A stretch of DNA of 64,000 nt. It comes from a virus. Below are positions 49,515 to 57,861 of this stretch, one piece after another. The notes under the pieces are model-generated. The model searched no databases and was not told the DNA's origin. It worked only from the letters and a program-made list of their open reading frames with translations. The translations under genes were made by a program, and so were the position numbers. The stretch spans positions 1-64,000 of IMG/VR virus record IMGVR_UViG_3300021139_000002; one strand, 5' to 3'. How positions within the stretch are numbered: position 1 is the stretch's first letter; the number at the start of each line of letters is the position of its first letter.

Positions 49515-50597
49515 ATGGCAGAGCAAATTTCAACTAGTCGCACCGTCACTCCTAACGAAGCTAAACGTGCTCTTCGTAAGTGTGTAAAAATCCAACGTCC
49601 AGTGTTCATGTGGGGTCCTCCCGGCATTGGCAAATCTGATATCGTTAAACAAATTGGCGATGAACAAGAACGTGAAGTTATTGACGTTCGTTTGAGCTTG
49701 TGGGAACCTACAGACATTAAAGGTATTCCTTACTTTGACTCAAATGCAAATACAATGACGTGGGCTCCTCCAGCAGAATTGCCTACAGATCCAAATTCTA
49801 CTGCTATCCTGTTCTTAGACGAACTTAACTCTGCGGCTCCTGCTACTCAAGCGGCTGCTTTCCAGTTAGTGCTTAACCGCCGTGTTGGTACTTATCAACT
49901 TCCAAAAGGTGTTTCAATTGTTGCCGCAGGTAACCGTGAAACTGACAAAGGTGTTACTTATCGTATGCCTGCTCCGTTGGCTAACCGTTTCGTTCACATT
50001 GAACTTAAAACTGATTACGAAGATTGGTTGGAATGGGCTGTTACTAATAAAGTGCATGAGCAGGTTGTAGGTTATGTTGGCTTTGCCAAACAAGACTTGT
50101 ATGACTTTGATCCAAAATCTAGCTCACGTGCCTTTGCTACTCCACGTAGCTGGTCATTTGTTTCCGAGTTGCTCAAAGATGACGACTTGCCAGAAAACAC
50201 TTTGACTGATTTGGTTGCAGGTGCTATTGGCGAAGGTCTTGCTGTTAAGTTTATGGCACACCGCAAGGTTGCTAAACAAATGCCTAAGCCAGAAGATATC
50301 TTGGCAGGTAAAGTTAAGAAGTGCGACATCAAAGAAATCTCAGCGATGTATTCTTTGACCGTGTCAATGTGCTATGAACTTCAAACTGCTTATGAGAAGA
50401 AAGTTAAAGATTGGGATCCAATGGCAGATAACTTCTTTGCGTTCATGATGGACAATTTCCCAACTGAACTAGTTGTTATGGGTGCCAAGGTTGCTCTTAC
50501 TAACTATAACTTGCCATTCGATGCAAGCAAACTTAACCACTTTGATCGTTTCCACGACAAATACGGTAAGTTCATTATCACTGCAATGGAAGGTTAA
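49515..50597 (+). CDS. MoxR-type AAA+ ATPase
   Basis: 360 residues. Walker A WGPPGIGKS, RLSLWEPTDIKGIPYF, Walker B ILFLDELNSA and VAAGNRETDKG belong to the MoxR/dynein-like AAA class. MoxR proteins often act with a VWA partner to remodel or mature protein complexes; such a partner follows at 50685-51947. Role in infection unknown. It ends before a strong terminator. Confidence 0.85.
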   Translation: MAEQISTSRTVTPNEAKRALRKCVKIQRPVFMWGPPGIGKSDIVKQIGDEQEREVIDVRLSLWEPTDIKGIPYFDSNANTMTWAPPAELPTDPNSTAILFLDELNSAAPATQAAAFQLVLNRRVGTYQLPKGVSIVAAGNRETDKGVTYRMPAPLANRFVHIELKTDYEDWLEWAVTNKVHEQVVGYVGFAKQDLYDFDPKSSSRAFATPRSWSFVSELLKDDDLPENTLTDLVAGAIGEGLAVKFMAHRKVAKQMPKPEDILAGKVKKCDIKEISAMYSLTVSMCYELQTAYEKKVKDWDPMADNFFAFMMDNFPTELVVMGAKVALTNYNLPFDASKLNHFDRFHDKYGKFIITAMEG

Positions 50598-50601
50598 AAT
50601 T

Positions 50602-50623
50602 GGGCCCTTAGGGGCCCTTTTTT
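50602..50623 (+). terminator. Intrinsic terminator after the MoxR gene
   Basis: GGGCCC (50602-50607), loop TTAG, GGGCCC (50612-50617), then six T. Sits four bases after the stop and ends just before the next promoter. Confidence 0.85.
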
Positions 50624-50625
50624 AC

Positions 50626-50654
50626 TTGCATTATTTCTTATTTGAGTGTATAAT
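50626..50654 (+). promoter_or_regulatory. Sigma-70-like promoter of the VWA gene
   Basis: TTGCAT (50626-50631), 17-bp spacer, TATAAT (50649-50654). Leader carries AGGAG before a TTG start at 50685. Confidence 0.7.
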
Positions 50655-50684
50655 TGTATATATACATGAAACAGGAGCATTAAA

Positions 50685-51947
50685 TTGTCTGCAAAATCTT
50701 CTACAGCAACTAAACAAAAGCAAATCCAAAAACAAGAATTTACTCAAGATCAAAAAAATAAGATCGTTGAGAAATTGATTACAGCCCGTATTGGCTTGCT
50801 GTTGCGTCATCCGTTTTTTGGCAACCTTGCAACACGCCTTAAACTTGTTGATGCCACAGATTGGTGTGGTACATTGGCTACAGATGGTCGCCACTTTTAT
50901 TACAATAACGACTTCGTTCACGCACTAACTCCTAAAGAATGTGAATTTGGCTTTGCACACGAAGTTCTTCACAATGTGTTTGATCACATGGGACGTCGCG
51001 AACATCGTGATCCTAAACTATCAAACATTGCCGCAGACTACGCCGCTAATCAAATTCTTAAAGATGAGCGCATCGGTGATGTACCTAGTTTCATTCAAAT
51101 TTATCAAGACAACAAATATCGCGGATGGAGCTACGAGCAAATCTACGAAGAAATTGAAAAGAACGCAATTAAAATTGACATGAGCCAACTCGGCGAATTG
51201 TTGGACGAACACTTAGATGGCGAGGGCGACGACAACGGGGAAGGTGAAGACGGAGATGAAAAAGACGGTAAAGGTCGTCCGAAACTAACACCCGAGGAAA
51301 AGAAAGCTATTCGTGATGAGATCAAGGAAGCAATGGTAGCGGCGGCGCAAGCGGCTGGTGCTGGTAAAGTGCCTGCAGGTGTTGCACGTATGATTCAAAG
51401 CTTCACTGAACCTAAAATGGATTGGCGTCAGATGTTGCGTATGAACATCCAAAGTATCTTCAAAAGCAATTTCAGTTTTACTCGTCCTAATCGTAAGTCA
51501 CAACATTGCGGTGCAGTATTGCCCGGTATGATGAACGAAGAAACAATTGATGTGTCTGTGTGTATTGACATGTCAGGTTCTATTAGCGATGCTATGGCAC
51601 GTGACTTCTTAAGTGAAGTTAAAGGTATTATGGAAGAATACAAAGACTTCAAACTAGATTTGTGGTGCTTTGATACAGAAATCTATAACTATCAAAAGTT
51701 CACAGGCGATACTGCTGACGAGATTAACGACTATAAATGCATGGGTGGTGGTGGAACTGATTTCGATGTCAACTATCAGTTTATGAAAGACAACGATATT
51801 AACCCTAAAAAGTTTATCATGTTTACAGACGGATATCCATGTGGTAGTTGGGGTGACGAGGACTATTGCGATAGCCTGTTTATTATCCATGGTAATGACA
51901 GCATTATTGCACCATTTGGGCAAACTGCACATTATGAGTCTAAGTAG
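50685..51947 (+). CDS. VWA protein with metallopeptidase-like N-domain (DUF2201-like)
   Basis: 420 residues from a TTG with AGGAG upstream; the first in-frame ATG lies far downstream. AHEVLHNVFDH (HExxH with a later His) lies in the N-terminal part. An acidic/Gly-rich linker (about 175-210) follows. The VWA domain has the metal-site (MIDAS) DMSGSIS, GGGGTDF and FTDGYP. The DUF2201 family has this order. It pairs with the MoxR ATPase upstream. Possible target: a host or virion complex (inference). Confidence 0.85.
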   Translation: MSAKSSTATKQKQIQKQEFTQDQKNKIVEKLITARIGLLLRHPFFGNLATRLKLVDATDWCGTLATDGRHFYYNNDFVHALTPKECEFGFAHEVLHNVFDHMGRREHRDPKLSNIAADYAANQILKDERIGDVPSFIQIYQDNKYRGWSYEQIYEEIEKNAIKIDMSQLGELLDEHLDGEGDDNGEGEDGDEKDGKGRPKLTPEEKKAIRDEIKEAMVAAAQAAGAGKVPAGVARMIQSFTEPKMDWRQMLRMNIQSIFKSNFSFTRPNRKSQHCGAVLPGMMNEETIDVSVCIDMSGSISDAMARDFLSEVKGIMEEYKDFKLDLWCFDTEIYNYQKFTGDTADEINDYKCMGGGGTDFDVNYQFMKDNDINPKKFIMFTDGYPCGSWGDEDYCDSLFIIHGNDSIIAPFGQTAHYESK

Positions 51948-52215
51948 AAACGAAGTAAATCCGTTAGGAGTCTTGGGGGTAAGGAAATTATCCTTTATCC
52001 CCGAGCACTTTACTAAACTAGCAGTATCAAATCCTGTCGATATCAAATTATTAGACCACTGGATTAACTACCACTTAAATAGTAGGTACGCAATCAAGAA
52101 GACATTATCACTGGATAGCAATAATAAAACATCCGAAGTGGTAGAAATTGGTATAGAGGATCCCCGGGAGATTACTATGCTAACTTTAGGTTGTCCGTAT
52201 ATACATAGAAAATAA
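51934..52215 (+). CDS. Small phage protein
   Basis: 93 residues from the ATG at 51934, overlapping the VWA gene by 14 bases. It has LSFIPEHFTKLAVSNPVDIKLLDHWINYHLNSRYAIKK, known to me from marine phage genomes. Function unknown. Confidence 0.6.
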   Translation: MSLSRNEVNPLGVLGVRKLSFIPEHFTKLAVSNPVDIKLLDHWINYHLNSRYAIKKTLSLDSNNKTSEVVEIGIEDPREITMLTLGCPYIHRK

Positions 52216-52229
52216 AAGGACTTTTTAAA

Positions 52230-52475
52230 ATGGAAAACCAAGATCAAGCACAAGTACCTAGCCAAGACGTTGGCGGTGCCGCAACTGCTCAACCAGAATT
52301 AAACATTAACGACTTACAAAATATTCGTGCCGTTATTGATACCGCTGTACGTCGCGGTGCATTTGGTGCTGGAGAAATGACCGCAGTTGGTGGAGTATTC
52401 GATCGTTTGAATACTTTCTTAAATGCAGTAACACCTGCACCTGCACCAGCGGCCGCTGATCAAACAGCAGAATAA
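52230..52475 (+). CDS. Small hypothetical phage protein
   Basis: 81 residues: polar start, then LNINDLQNIRAVIDTAVRRGAFGAGEMTAVGGVFDRLNTFL, then an Ala/Pro tail. The DL..IR..ID.A..RGAF.A.EM..VG..YDRL pattern is common in marine phages. Function unknown. Confidence 0.65.
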   Translation: MENQDQAQVPSQDVGGAATAQPELNINDLQNIRAVIDTAVRRGAFGAGEMTAVGGVFDRLNTFLNAVTPAPAPAAADQTAE

Positions 52476-52487
52476 GGAAAAATTAAT

Positions 52488-53156
52488 ATGAAACACGTAG
52501 GCAAAATGAAAAACAATGGGGCTAGAATTGCTGTAGCCTACAGAACATTGCCAGGCGATTCTGGTAGTGCATTGGTAATCGGTACCGGTAACTTACCCCC
52601 ATCCTGGCATGACTCATTAATGAGTCTTATTCAAGATCCAAGCGGACAACAAGCAAACGAACTTGCAGACATTCTTTCTGTTCGTCGTTTCCCAGACGGC
52701 AATAACATGCTACAGGCATTACACGCAGGTGGACATCTTAAGAAAGTTCCAACAAGCGGTGTGTTAATGACTCCAACTGGTAATCAAAACGTTACCGTTG
52801 TACTAAGTGAACTTAATCAGATCATTGCTGAACAACGAGGTGTTAGTGTTGACGATCTTGCTATCAAAGATGGCAGTGTAGATACTAATCCAAAGACAAG
52901 TAAAAAGGTCGATGAAGAACTTTCTGCTGTTAACAACCAGTCTAACGCATTAAACGATCCAGGAAAAACAACTTCTTCTTCAGTAAATTATGAAGAACCA
53001 GCAGTTAACGTTCCTACAGAACCGTTGACTCCTACTCAGTTACGTAGCAAAGCAGATGCTTTGTTTAAAGAAGCACAGGCTCTACGTAAACAAGCAGACG
53101 CAGTTGATCCTCCAAAAAGCAAAAAGAAACAAGTAGCAGACGCAGATGCATCCTGA
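52488..53156 (+). CDS. Conserved phage protein before thyA
   Basis: 222 residues. The N-terminal half (GARIAVAYRTLPGDSGSALVIGTGNLPPSWHDSLM and DILSVRRFPDGNNML) looks folded and is conserved in T4-like phages beside thyA as I recall. The C-terminal half is disordered, ending in a Lys/Ala helix with KADALFKEAQALRKQADAV. AAGGAA before the ATG; overlaps thyA by 11 bases. Confidence 0.65.
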   Translation: MKHVGKMKNNGARIAVAYRTLPGDSGSALVIGTGNLPPSWHDSLMSLIQDPSGQQANELADILSVRRFPDGNNMLQALHAGGHLKKVPTSGVLMTPTGNQNVTVVLSELNQIIAEQRGVSVDDLAIKDGSVDTNPKTSKKVDEELSAVNNQSNALNDPGKTTSSSVNYEEPAVNVPTEPLTPTQLRSKADALFKEAQALRKQADAVDPPKSKKKQVADADAS

Positions 53157-54027
53157 TTTAGTCTATCTCAACGCATTAAAAGATATCTTAGAAAATGGCG
53201 AGGACCGTCCTGATCGTACAGGAACTGGTACTCGCAGTATCTTTGGTATGCAGATGCGATTCGATCTCACAGAAGGTTTCCCTGCTATTACTACAAAGAA
53301 GTTAGCATGGAAGGCCTGTATTAGCGAACTATTATGGTTTATTGAAGGAAGCGGCGATGAACGACGGCTCGCTGAGATTCTACATGGAACTCGTGACACT
53401 AGCAAGAAGACTATCTGGACCGATAACGTTACAGCGGATTATTGGATTGCTAGACGCCATCAACGGAACGCAGGAGACCTCGGAAGAGTCTACGGAGTCC
53501 AATGGCGTAGATGGCGCAAACCACTAATTCGTATTAACAAGGTTGTGTTACAAAATCACGATCAGTTAATCGAATTAATCAATGGTATTAAAGAAGATCC
53601 ATACAGCCGTAGACATATCATTACAGCATGGAATCCTGGTGAACTTGATTTAATGGCGTTGCCTCCATGTCACATGATGGCGCAGTTTTACGTTTCGAAT
53701 GGTAAACTGAGTTGCCAAATGTATCAGCGTAGTGCGGATATGTTTCTTGGAGTGCCTTTTAACATTGCAAGTTACGCATTGTTCACGCACATGATTGCAC
53801 AGGTATGTAATTTAGAAGTAGGTGATTTGATTATTACTATTGGCGATGCACACATCTATAACAATCACTTTGAACAAGTAAAGGAGCAATTAACTCGCAA
53901 ACCTTTACCACTACCTACATTAAAATTGAATCCTGATATTTCAGTTATTATGGATTTTGAAATGGAAGATGTTGAGTTAGTAGGTTATCAAAGCCACGAT
54001 GCAATTAAAGCACCAATGGCTGTTTAA
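53146..54027 (+). CDS. thyA: Thymidylate synthase ThyA
   Basis: 293 residues. DRTGTGTRSIFG near the start, the catalytic Cys175 in LPPCHMMAQF, CQMYQRSADMFLGVPFNIASYALFTHM and GDAHIYNNH are all ThyA hallmarks. It makes dTMP from dUMP with methylene-tetrahydrofolate. It supports AT-rich phage replication. Converges with the tail genes. Confidence 0.96.
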   Translation: MHPDLVYLNALKDILENGEDRPDRTGTGTRSIFGMQMRFDLTEGFPAITTKKLAWKACISELLWFIEGSGDERRLAEILHGTRDTSKKTIWTDNVTADYWIARRHQRNAGDLGRVYGVQWRRWRKPLIRINKVVLQNHDQLIELINGIKEDPYSRRHIITAWNPGELDLMALPPCHMMAQFYVSNGKLSCQMYQRSADMFLGVPFNIASYALFTHMIAQVCNLEVGDLIITIGDAHIYNNHFEQVKEQLTRKPLPLPTLKLNPDISVIMDFEMEDVELVGYQSHDAIKAPMAV

Positions 54028-55214
54028 ACTTTAACTTCAATAACTGCAAAGCCTTCGGAGTTCGCTTCGAGGGCTTTTCCAATTATAGCTCCCGAATGTA
54101 CAGAGCTAGCCGCTGTGGCATATCCCGGATGTGCGCTTGTAACTAGTAGGTCACCCTTTTTAATATAGCCCACAACTTTGCAAGGAACACGACCTTTTAA
54201 GGCAATATAGGGGTGAGTTTCGTCGGTTCCGGCGTCGGAATTCATCATATATGCCGGGTTTTTACTCACTATACCCGCTACCCGTGTATCTGCGAATTGA
54301 TCAGTAGTAGTAACTTCTTTTTCGCCGCCGATTACTAATACGGTTCCAACTTCGTATTCTTGATCTGCTTCATATCGTTCAGCAATATCTGCATACAATG
54401 CACTAGATGCCGTAATGTTTAAAATGTTAGTAGACGGATCATAAGAAAAAGTACTGGTTGTAGATAATATATTTTGACCAGTTTCATTAGCAACAAACGG
54501 TACATATTGAGTTTGAGAACCAGTAAGATTATGAGTTATTACTGATTGTGCTTGCAATGAATCAGATGCAGTTCCCCACAACAAATAACCAGTTGTTGTA
54601 CTACTTGCACTAACACCTGTTATAGGATCAGTATTGTATAAATTAATACCTTTCTTAATTAGAGGAAATTGTGTAAGATTTTCTGAAGAGTCTGGAGTGT
54701 ATGCTGTGTTAGAAATTTCAACAACCGATACTCCTCCTAATAATCCTTGAATAGCATATTCTTCTGTTAAAGAGGAATCAAGTACTCTAGAAAAATCCCA
54801 AGAGCTTCCGCCGCCGCCGTTTGCTTGGCTTGCAGACCATGTTCCACTTACTGATTCATATACCTTGATTTGACCATTAACACTATCCCACCATAAGTCA
54901 CCTGTAGTTGCATTCTTTGGAGCAGATGAACTATACGGAACGTTTGCTAAATCTCTAAAATTATTACCGTCATATGAAACCAATAAACGTCTAGAATTTG
55001 GATTACTATTAAACCATAACTGACCTTGTATAGGTTTAGTAGGTTGCGAAGTATTAGCAAAGTTTTCTAATAACTTAACAAAGTTTTCTTCAATAGTTTG
55101 TCCGTAACCAGAATAGTTTCTTCCAACAAATGTTAAACTTGTTGAATTGTCTACACTAGCATCTTGTACCGTTGCTAATGTTGTTCCGTTAGTTTTCTTT
55201 AAAATATATGGCAT
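54024..55214 (-). CDS. Tail fibre protein with self-chaperone-like C-terminus
   Basis: 396 residues. The N-terminal ~110 residues match the next gene (GQLWFN at 64-69, GDLWWD at 105-110). The C-terminal part, YADIAERYEADQEYEVGTVLVIGG, then VAGIVSKNPAYMMNSDAG and GRVPCKVVGYIKKGDLLVTS, belongs to a fibre tip/peptidase_G2-like domain often seen in cyanophage fibres. Probably distal in the tail. AAAT before ATG; six bases after the next minus-strand gene. Confidence 0.78.
   Translation of the reverse strand: MPYILKKTNGTTLATVQDASVDNSTSLTFVGRNYSGYGQTIEENFVKLLENFANTSQPTKPIQGQLWFNSNPNSRRLLVSYDGNNFRDLANVPYSSSAPKNATTGDLWWDSVNGQIKVYESVSGTWSASQANGGGGSSWDFSRVLDSSLTEEYAIQGLLGGVSVVEISNTAYTPDSSENLTQFPLIKKGINLYNTDPITGVSASSTTTGYLLWGTASDSLQAQSVITHNLTGSQTQYVPFVANETGQNILSTTSTFSYDPSTNILNITASSALYADIAERYEADQEYEVGTVLVIGGEKEVTTTDQFADTRVAGIVSKNPAYMMNSDAGTDETHPYIALKGRVPCKVVGYIKKGDLLVTSAHPGYATAASSVHSGAIIGKALEANSEGFAVIEVKV
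54048..54078 (+). terminator. Possible terminator for thyA, within the fibre gene end
   Basis: AAAGCC (54048-54053) pairs with GGCTTT (54072-54077), with TTCG...TTCGA inside and four T at the end. It lies inside the minus-strand fibre gene, 20 bases after the thyA stop. Weak. Confidence 0.4.
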
Positions 55215-55220
55215 AGTGTA

Positions 55221-55958
55221 TTATTGATATAAAGGTAGATAATAATTAGACCCGCCAACATCAACTTTTAACCAAGAAGCAGGAGTGGACGAATTAGTAG
55301 GTGTACCAGTTGTATGACCAACATGTAGGTTACCAGTTGCTTTGATATCTCCAATAATAGTCAGGCCGGCAGCAATTGCAAATGAACTAGTACCAGCGTT
55401 AACAAATGTACTAGTGGATGTAGCAGTATTGGCAACAAAAGACGATGTGGTTATTGCACCAATTACATCACCATAACTTTTTAATAATGTTACATTTTTT
55501 GCATTAGAACTTTGATCTACTATCGTAGTTAGAGAGGGTTGCCAACCACTAACATCGTACATAGGAAATGATGTTAGAGAACGATATTGTCCTGTATCAT
55601 CTAGAAAGTTTAAAGATGCGTTAGTAGGGTTATACCAAAACTCTCCAGGAACTTGTCCAATAGGTTGTGATGTAGAAATTGTAGGTGAATTAACTGGAGT
55701 AAATCCAGTATCATTATCAAAGACTTTTAAAACACCATAGGTAGCATCATACCAAAGTTGCCCTTGCAGAGGATTATTAGGAGGAATACTATTAGTAGAA
55801 AAATTACTCAACATATCAACCAAGTTTTGATTGATATATCTTCCGTAGTTGTTAACATCTCTGCCAATTAAGGCGATGCTGGTTGTAGCTGTATTAATTT
55901 TACCTGTTGCTACCGTAGTTAATATTGTTCCGCTGCTGGTGTAGATAATATATGACAT
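55221..55958 (-). CDS. Tail fibre-related protein, paralog of its neighbour
   Basis: 245 residues. N-terminal domain like that of the 54024-55214 gene: YNYGRYINQN-like middle, GQLWYD (66-71) and GEFWYN (105-110) at the same spacing. The C-terminal half is Ser/Thr-rich beta, with IIGDIKATGNLHVG. No chaperone end. Likely a shorter fibre part or adaptor. Confidence 0.72.
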   Translation of the reverse strand: MSYIIYTSSGTILTTVATGKINTATTSIALIGRDVNNYGRYINQNLVDMLSNFSTNSIPPNNPLQGQLWYDATYGVLKVFDNDTGFTPVNSPTISTSQPIGQVPGEFWYNPTNASLNFLDDTGQYRSLTSFPMYDVSGWQPSLTTIVDQSSNAKNVTLLKSYGDVIGAITTSSFVANTATSTSTFVNAGTSSFAIAAGLTIIGDIKATGNLHVGHTTGTPTNSSTPASWLKVDVGGSNYYLPLYQ

Positions 55959-55968
55959 TTTACACCTC

Positions 55969-56586
55969 TTAACTTGTTAGACTTTGTACACGAACGGTAT
56001 AGTCAATCTGAATTAATCGATTCAAGCTCTTTTGCACAGGATGGAAAATAACATGAGTAAGTAAAGATCCCATGCCAGGACCGTCTGGTGTATAAGCTCT
56101 TAAACCTAACTCGTCAAATACATAAGATTCATTAGAGTTAGCCGCAGTATCAAAAGCATCTTGTCCGGAAGGCTCTCCAAAATCTAATAAACAACTTACT
56201 AAAATATCTGTGTAGTATGCTCCTGCAACGTGTCTAACTTCCATAAAGTTTCTAGCAGGGTTTAAATCTCCAGGACGATTTGCATCAACCTGTTTAATAT
56301 ATGTTTGGTTATATAAACTAGCGGAACTATCAATTACGTTTGGAGTTAGATATGTGATAATACCTGTATCATCTACGCGAGTACCTCCGTTACCAAAACA
56401 CATTTCAGCAATCATTCCAAATCCTTGATTGCTGATACTTTGTGCTAATGCCAAACTAAAATTTTCATAGTGAATAGCGTTGTCTTTGTCTATTAAGACT
56501 TCTCCAGAAACTGGATCGTAAATTTTGATATGGCCTTTCACTGAAAAAGCACCTTTATCTTTTGGATTTGTAAAAGTTTGACTCAT
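55969..56586 (-). CDS. Virion structural protein
   Basis: 205 residues from the ATG at 56586; the frame continues upstream but that part contains the TATAAATA promoter, so the shorter start is preferred. It has GAFSVKGHIKIYDPVSGEVLIDKDNAIHYENFSLALAQSI and YVFDELGLRAYTPDGPG, known to me from aquatic T4-like virions. Role unknown. Confidence 0.7.
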   Translation of the reverse strand: MSQTFTNPKDKGAFSVKGHIKIYDPVSGEVLIDKDNAIHYENFSLALAQSISNQGFGMIAEMCFGNGGTRVDDTGIITYLTPNVIDSSASLYNQTYIKQVDANRPGDLNPARNFMEVRHVAGAYYTDILVSCLLDFGEPSGQDAFDTAANSNESYVFDELGLRAYTPDGPGMGSLLTHVIFHPVQKSLNRLIQIDYTVRVQSLTS

Positions 56587-56606
56587 TTTTTTATGTTCCG
56601 ATATGC

Positions 56607-56614
56607 TATTTATA
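56607..56614 (-). promoter_or_regulatory. T4-type late promoter (exact TATAAATA)
   Basis: On the minus strand GTATAAATAGC, with its 3' end 21 bases before the ATG at 56586. It is the full T4 late consensus and the strongest single case in the window. Confidence 0.75.
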
Positions 56615-56619
56615 CTCAA

Positions 56620-57861
56620 TTAAAGAGAGGCTATCCTTGCCTGAAAGTCTGAGAAACTGGTACTTGCGGCTACTACTGCTTGAAGTGTTGCTTTACTTAT
56701 GTAAGATGTTGCTGTAAACGCAGTAGTTTGTACTGAAGTGTCTGGAAATTTCAATCCAGTATTGTCTAACTGATATCCTAAAATAGTAGCAGTTGATGTT
56801 GATAATGTTGCAATATGACTTTGATTAGAATTACTAATTATATGCAGATCGCTATTGTAATGATTTTCAGTAGGTTCTAAAACCAAACTTCTAATAGTAC
56901 TAGATGTATATGTAGCACTGGACATTGTATAGAAAACCATTTCTGATCCAGCTTGGGTGCCACTATAATCAGAACTTGCATGTACCTGAATGCTCGCTAC
57001 GTTGACGCCATTGTTAGAAGCGTCTGTTTGATTTATTCCGTTAAACCCAATATAACCTACGGTGTCCTGATGTGCTAATGGTTGTTTAAATCCGTTATAT
57101 GTATTGCTTCTACTGGTAACAAAGATATAAGCATTGGTAGATGTTAAAGTAGCATTCGGTGCTGTATTATCTTGTGTCGGTAATCCGTATTGTACTAGTT
57201 GCGAGTTAACAAAACTAACCTGCGCTCTACCAGGACCCATAAATGTGTGAACACCGTCGGTGGTTGTGTTAATATCCATCGGAGTGTTAGACATAGCACC
57301 AATTTGAATTATGTTTAAAGAGGGTAACGCAGGATTGCCTGTCGAGGTGCTGGTAACTATAATATTTCTAACTTTGCTGTTTATAGAAAGTTGAGTATTG
57401 TTAGGCTGATGATAAATGAACCATCCGGCTCCGGCGGCGGTAGTTTTAGTTCCGTTGTTGGCCCAATTTTCAGAAGCAAACCCTGCGAATGCCACACTAG
57501 GTATCTTCTCTCCCTGGACAATATCTTCATTACCATCAAATCCGCCAAATCTTAAAGAACCAATACCATCATTTGTTTGTAATGCAGTTCCGTCAGAATG
57601 ATAAAAGTCTGTTTGAAATCCGTGCTGTGATTCGCCATTAGAATCTGGTGCAAAGTCTTGTATAGTAACACTTCTAAATGTTACGTCAGTAGTCGTAAAC
57701 AAGTTTTGATCAGTTTTAAGGGTAGCAGGCAATGTTGCTTCTAATTGCGACACTAATTGTCCATAGCTAAATCTTCTCGCCAGCCCTTGATCAGACAAAA
57801 TAAAATAAGATTGCTGATCGGTTGCTGTTGTAATTGTTTGTAATAAATTTATATTTGGCAT
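56620..57861 (-). CDS. Tail fibre protein
   Basis: 413 residues, rich in Ser/Thr/Asn. It begins PNINLLQTITTATDQQSYFILSDQGLARRFSY, has GIGSLRFGGFDGNEDI and SVAFAGFASENW in the middle, and ends with GYQLDNTGLKFPDTSVQTTAF, a common fibre repeat. No chaperone domain is seen. Follows the giant gene directly (one operon). Confidence 0.75.
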   Translation of the reverse strand: MPNINLLQTITTATDQQSYFILSDQGLARRFSYGQLVSQLEATLPATLKTDQNLFTTTDVTFRSVTIQDFAPDSNGESQHGFQTDFYHSDGTALQTNDGIGSLRFGGFDGNEDIVQGEKIPSVAFAGFASENWANNGTKTTAAGAGWFIYHQPNNTQLSINSKVRNIIVTSTSTGNPALPSLNIIQIGAMSNTPMDINTTTDGVHTFMGPGRAQVSFVNSQLVQYGLPTQDNTAPNATLTSTNAYIFVTSRSNTYNGFKQPLAHQDTVGYIGFNGINQTDASNNGVNVASIQVHASSDYSGTQAGSEMVFYTMSSATYTSSTIRSLVLEPTENHYNSDLHIISNSNQSHIATLSTSTATILGYQLDNTGLKFPDTSVQTTAFTATSYISKATLQAVVAASTSFSDFQARIASL

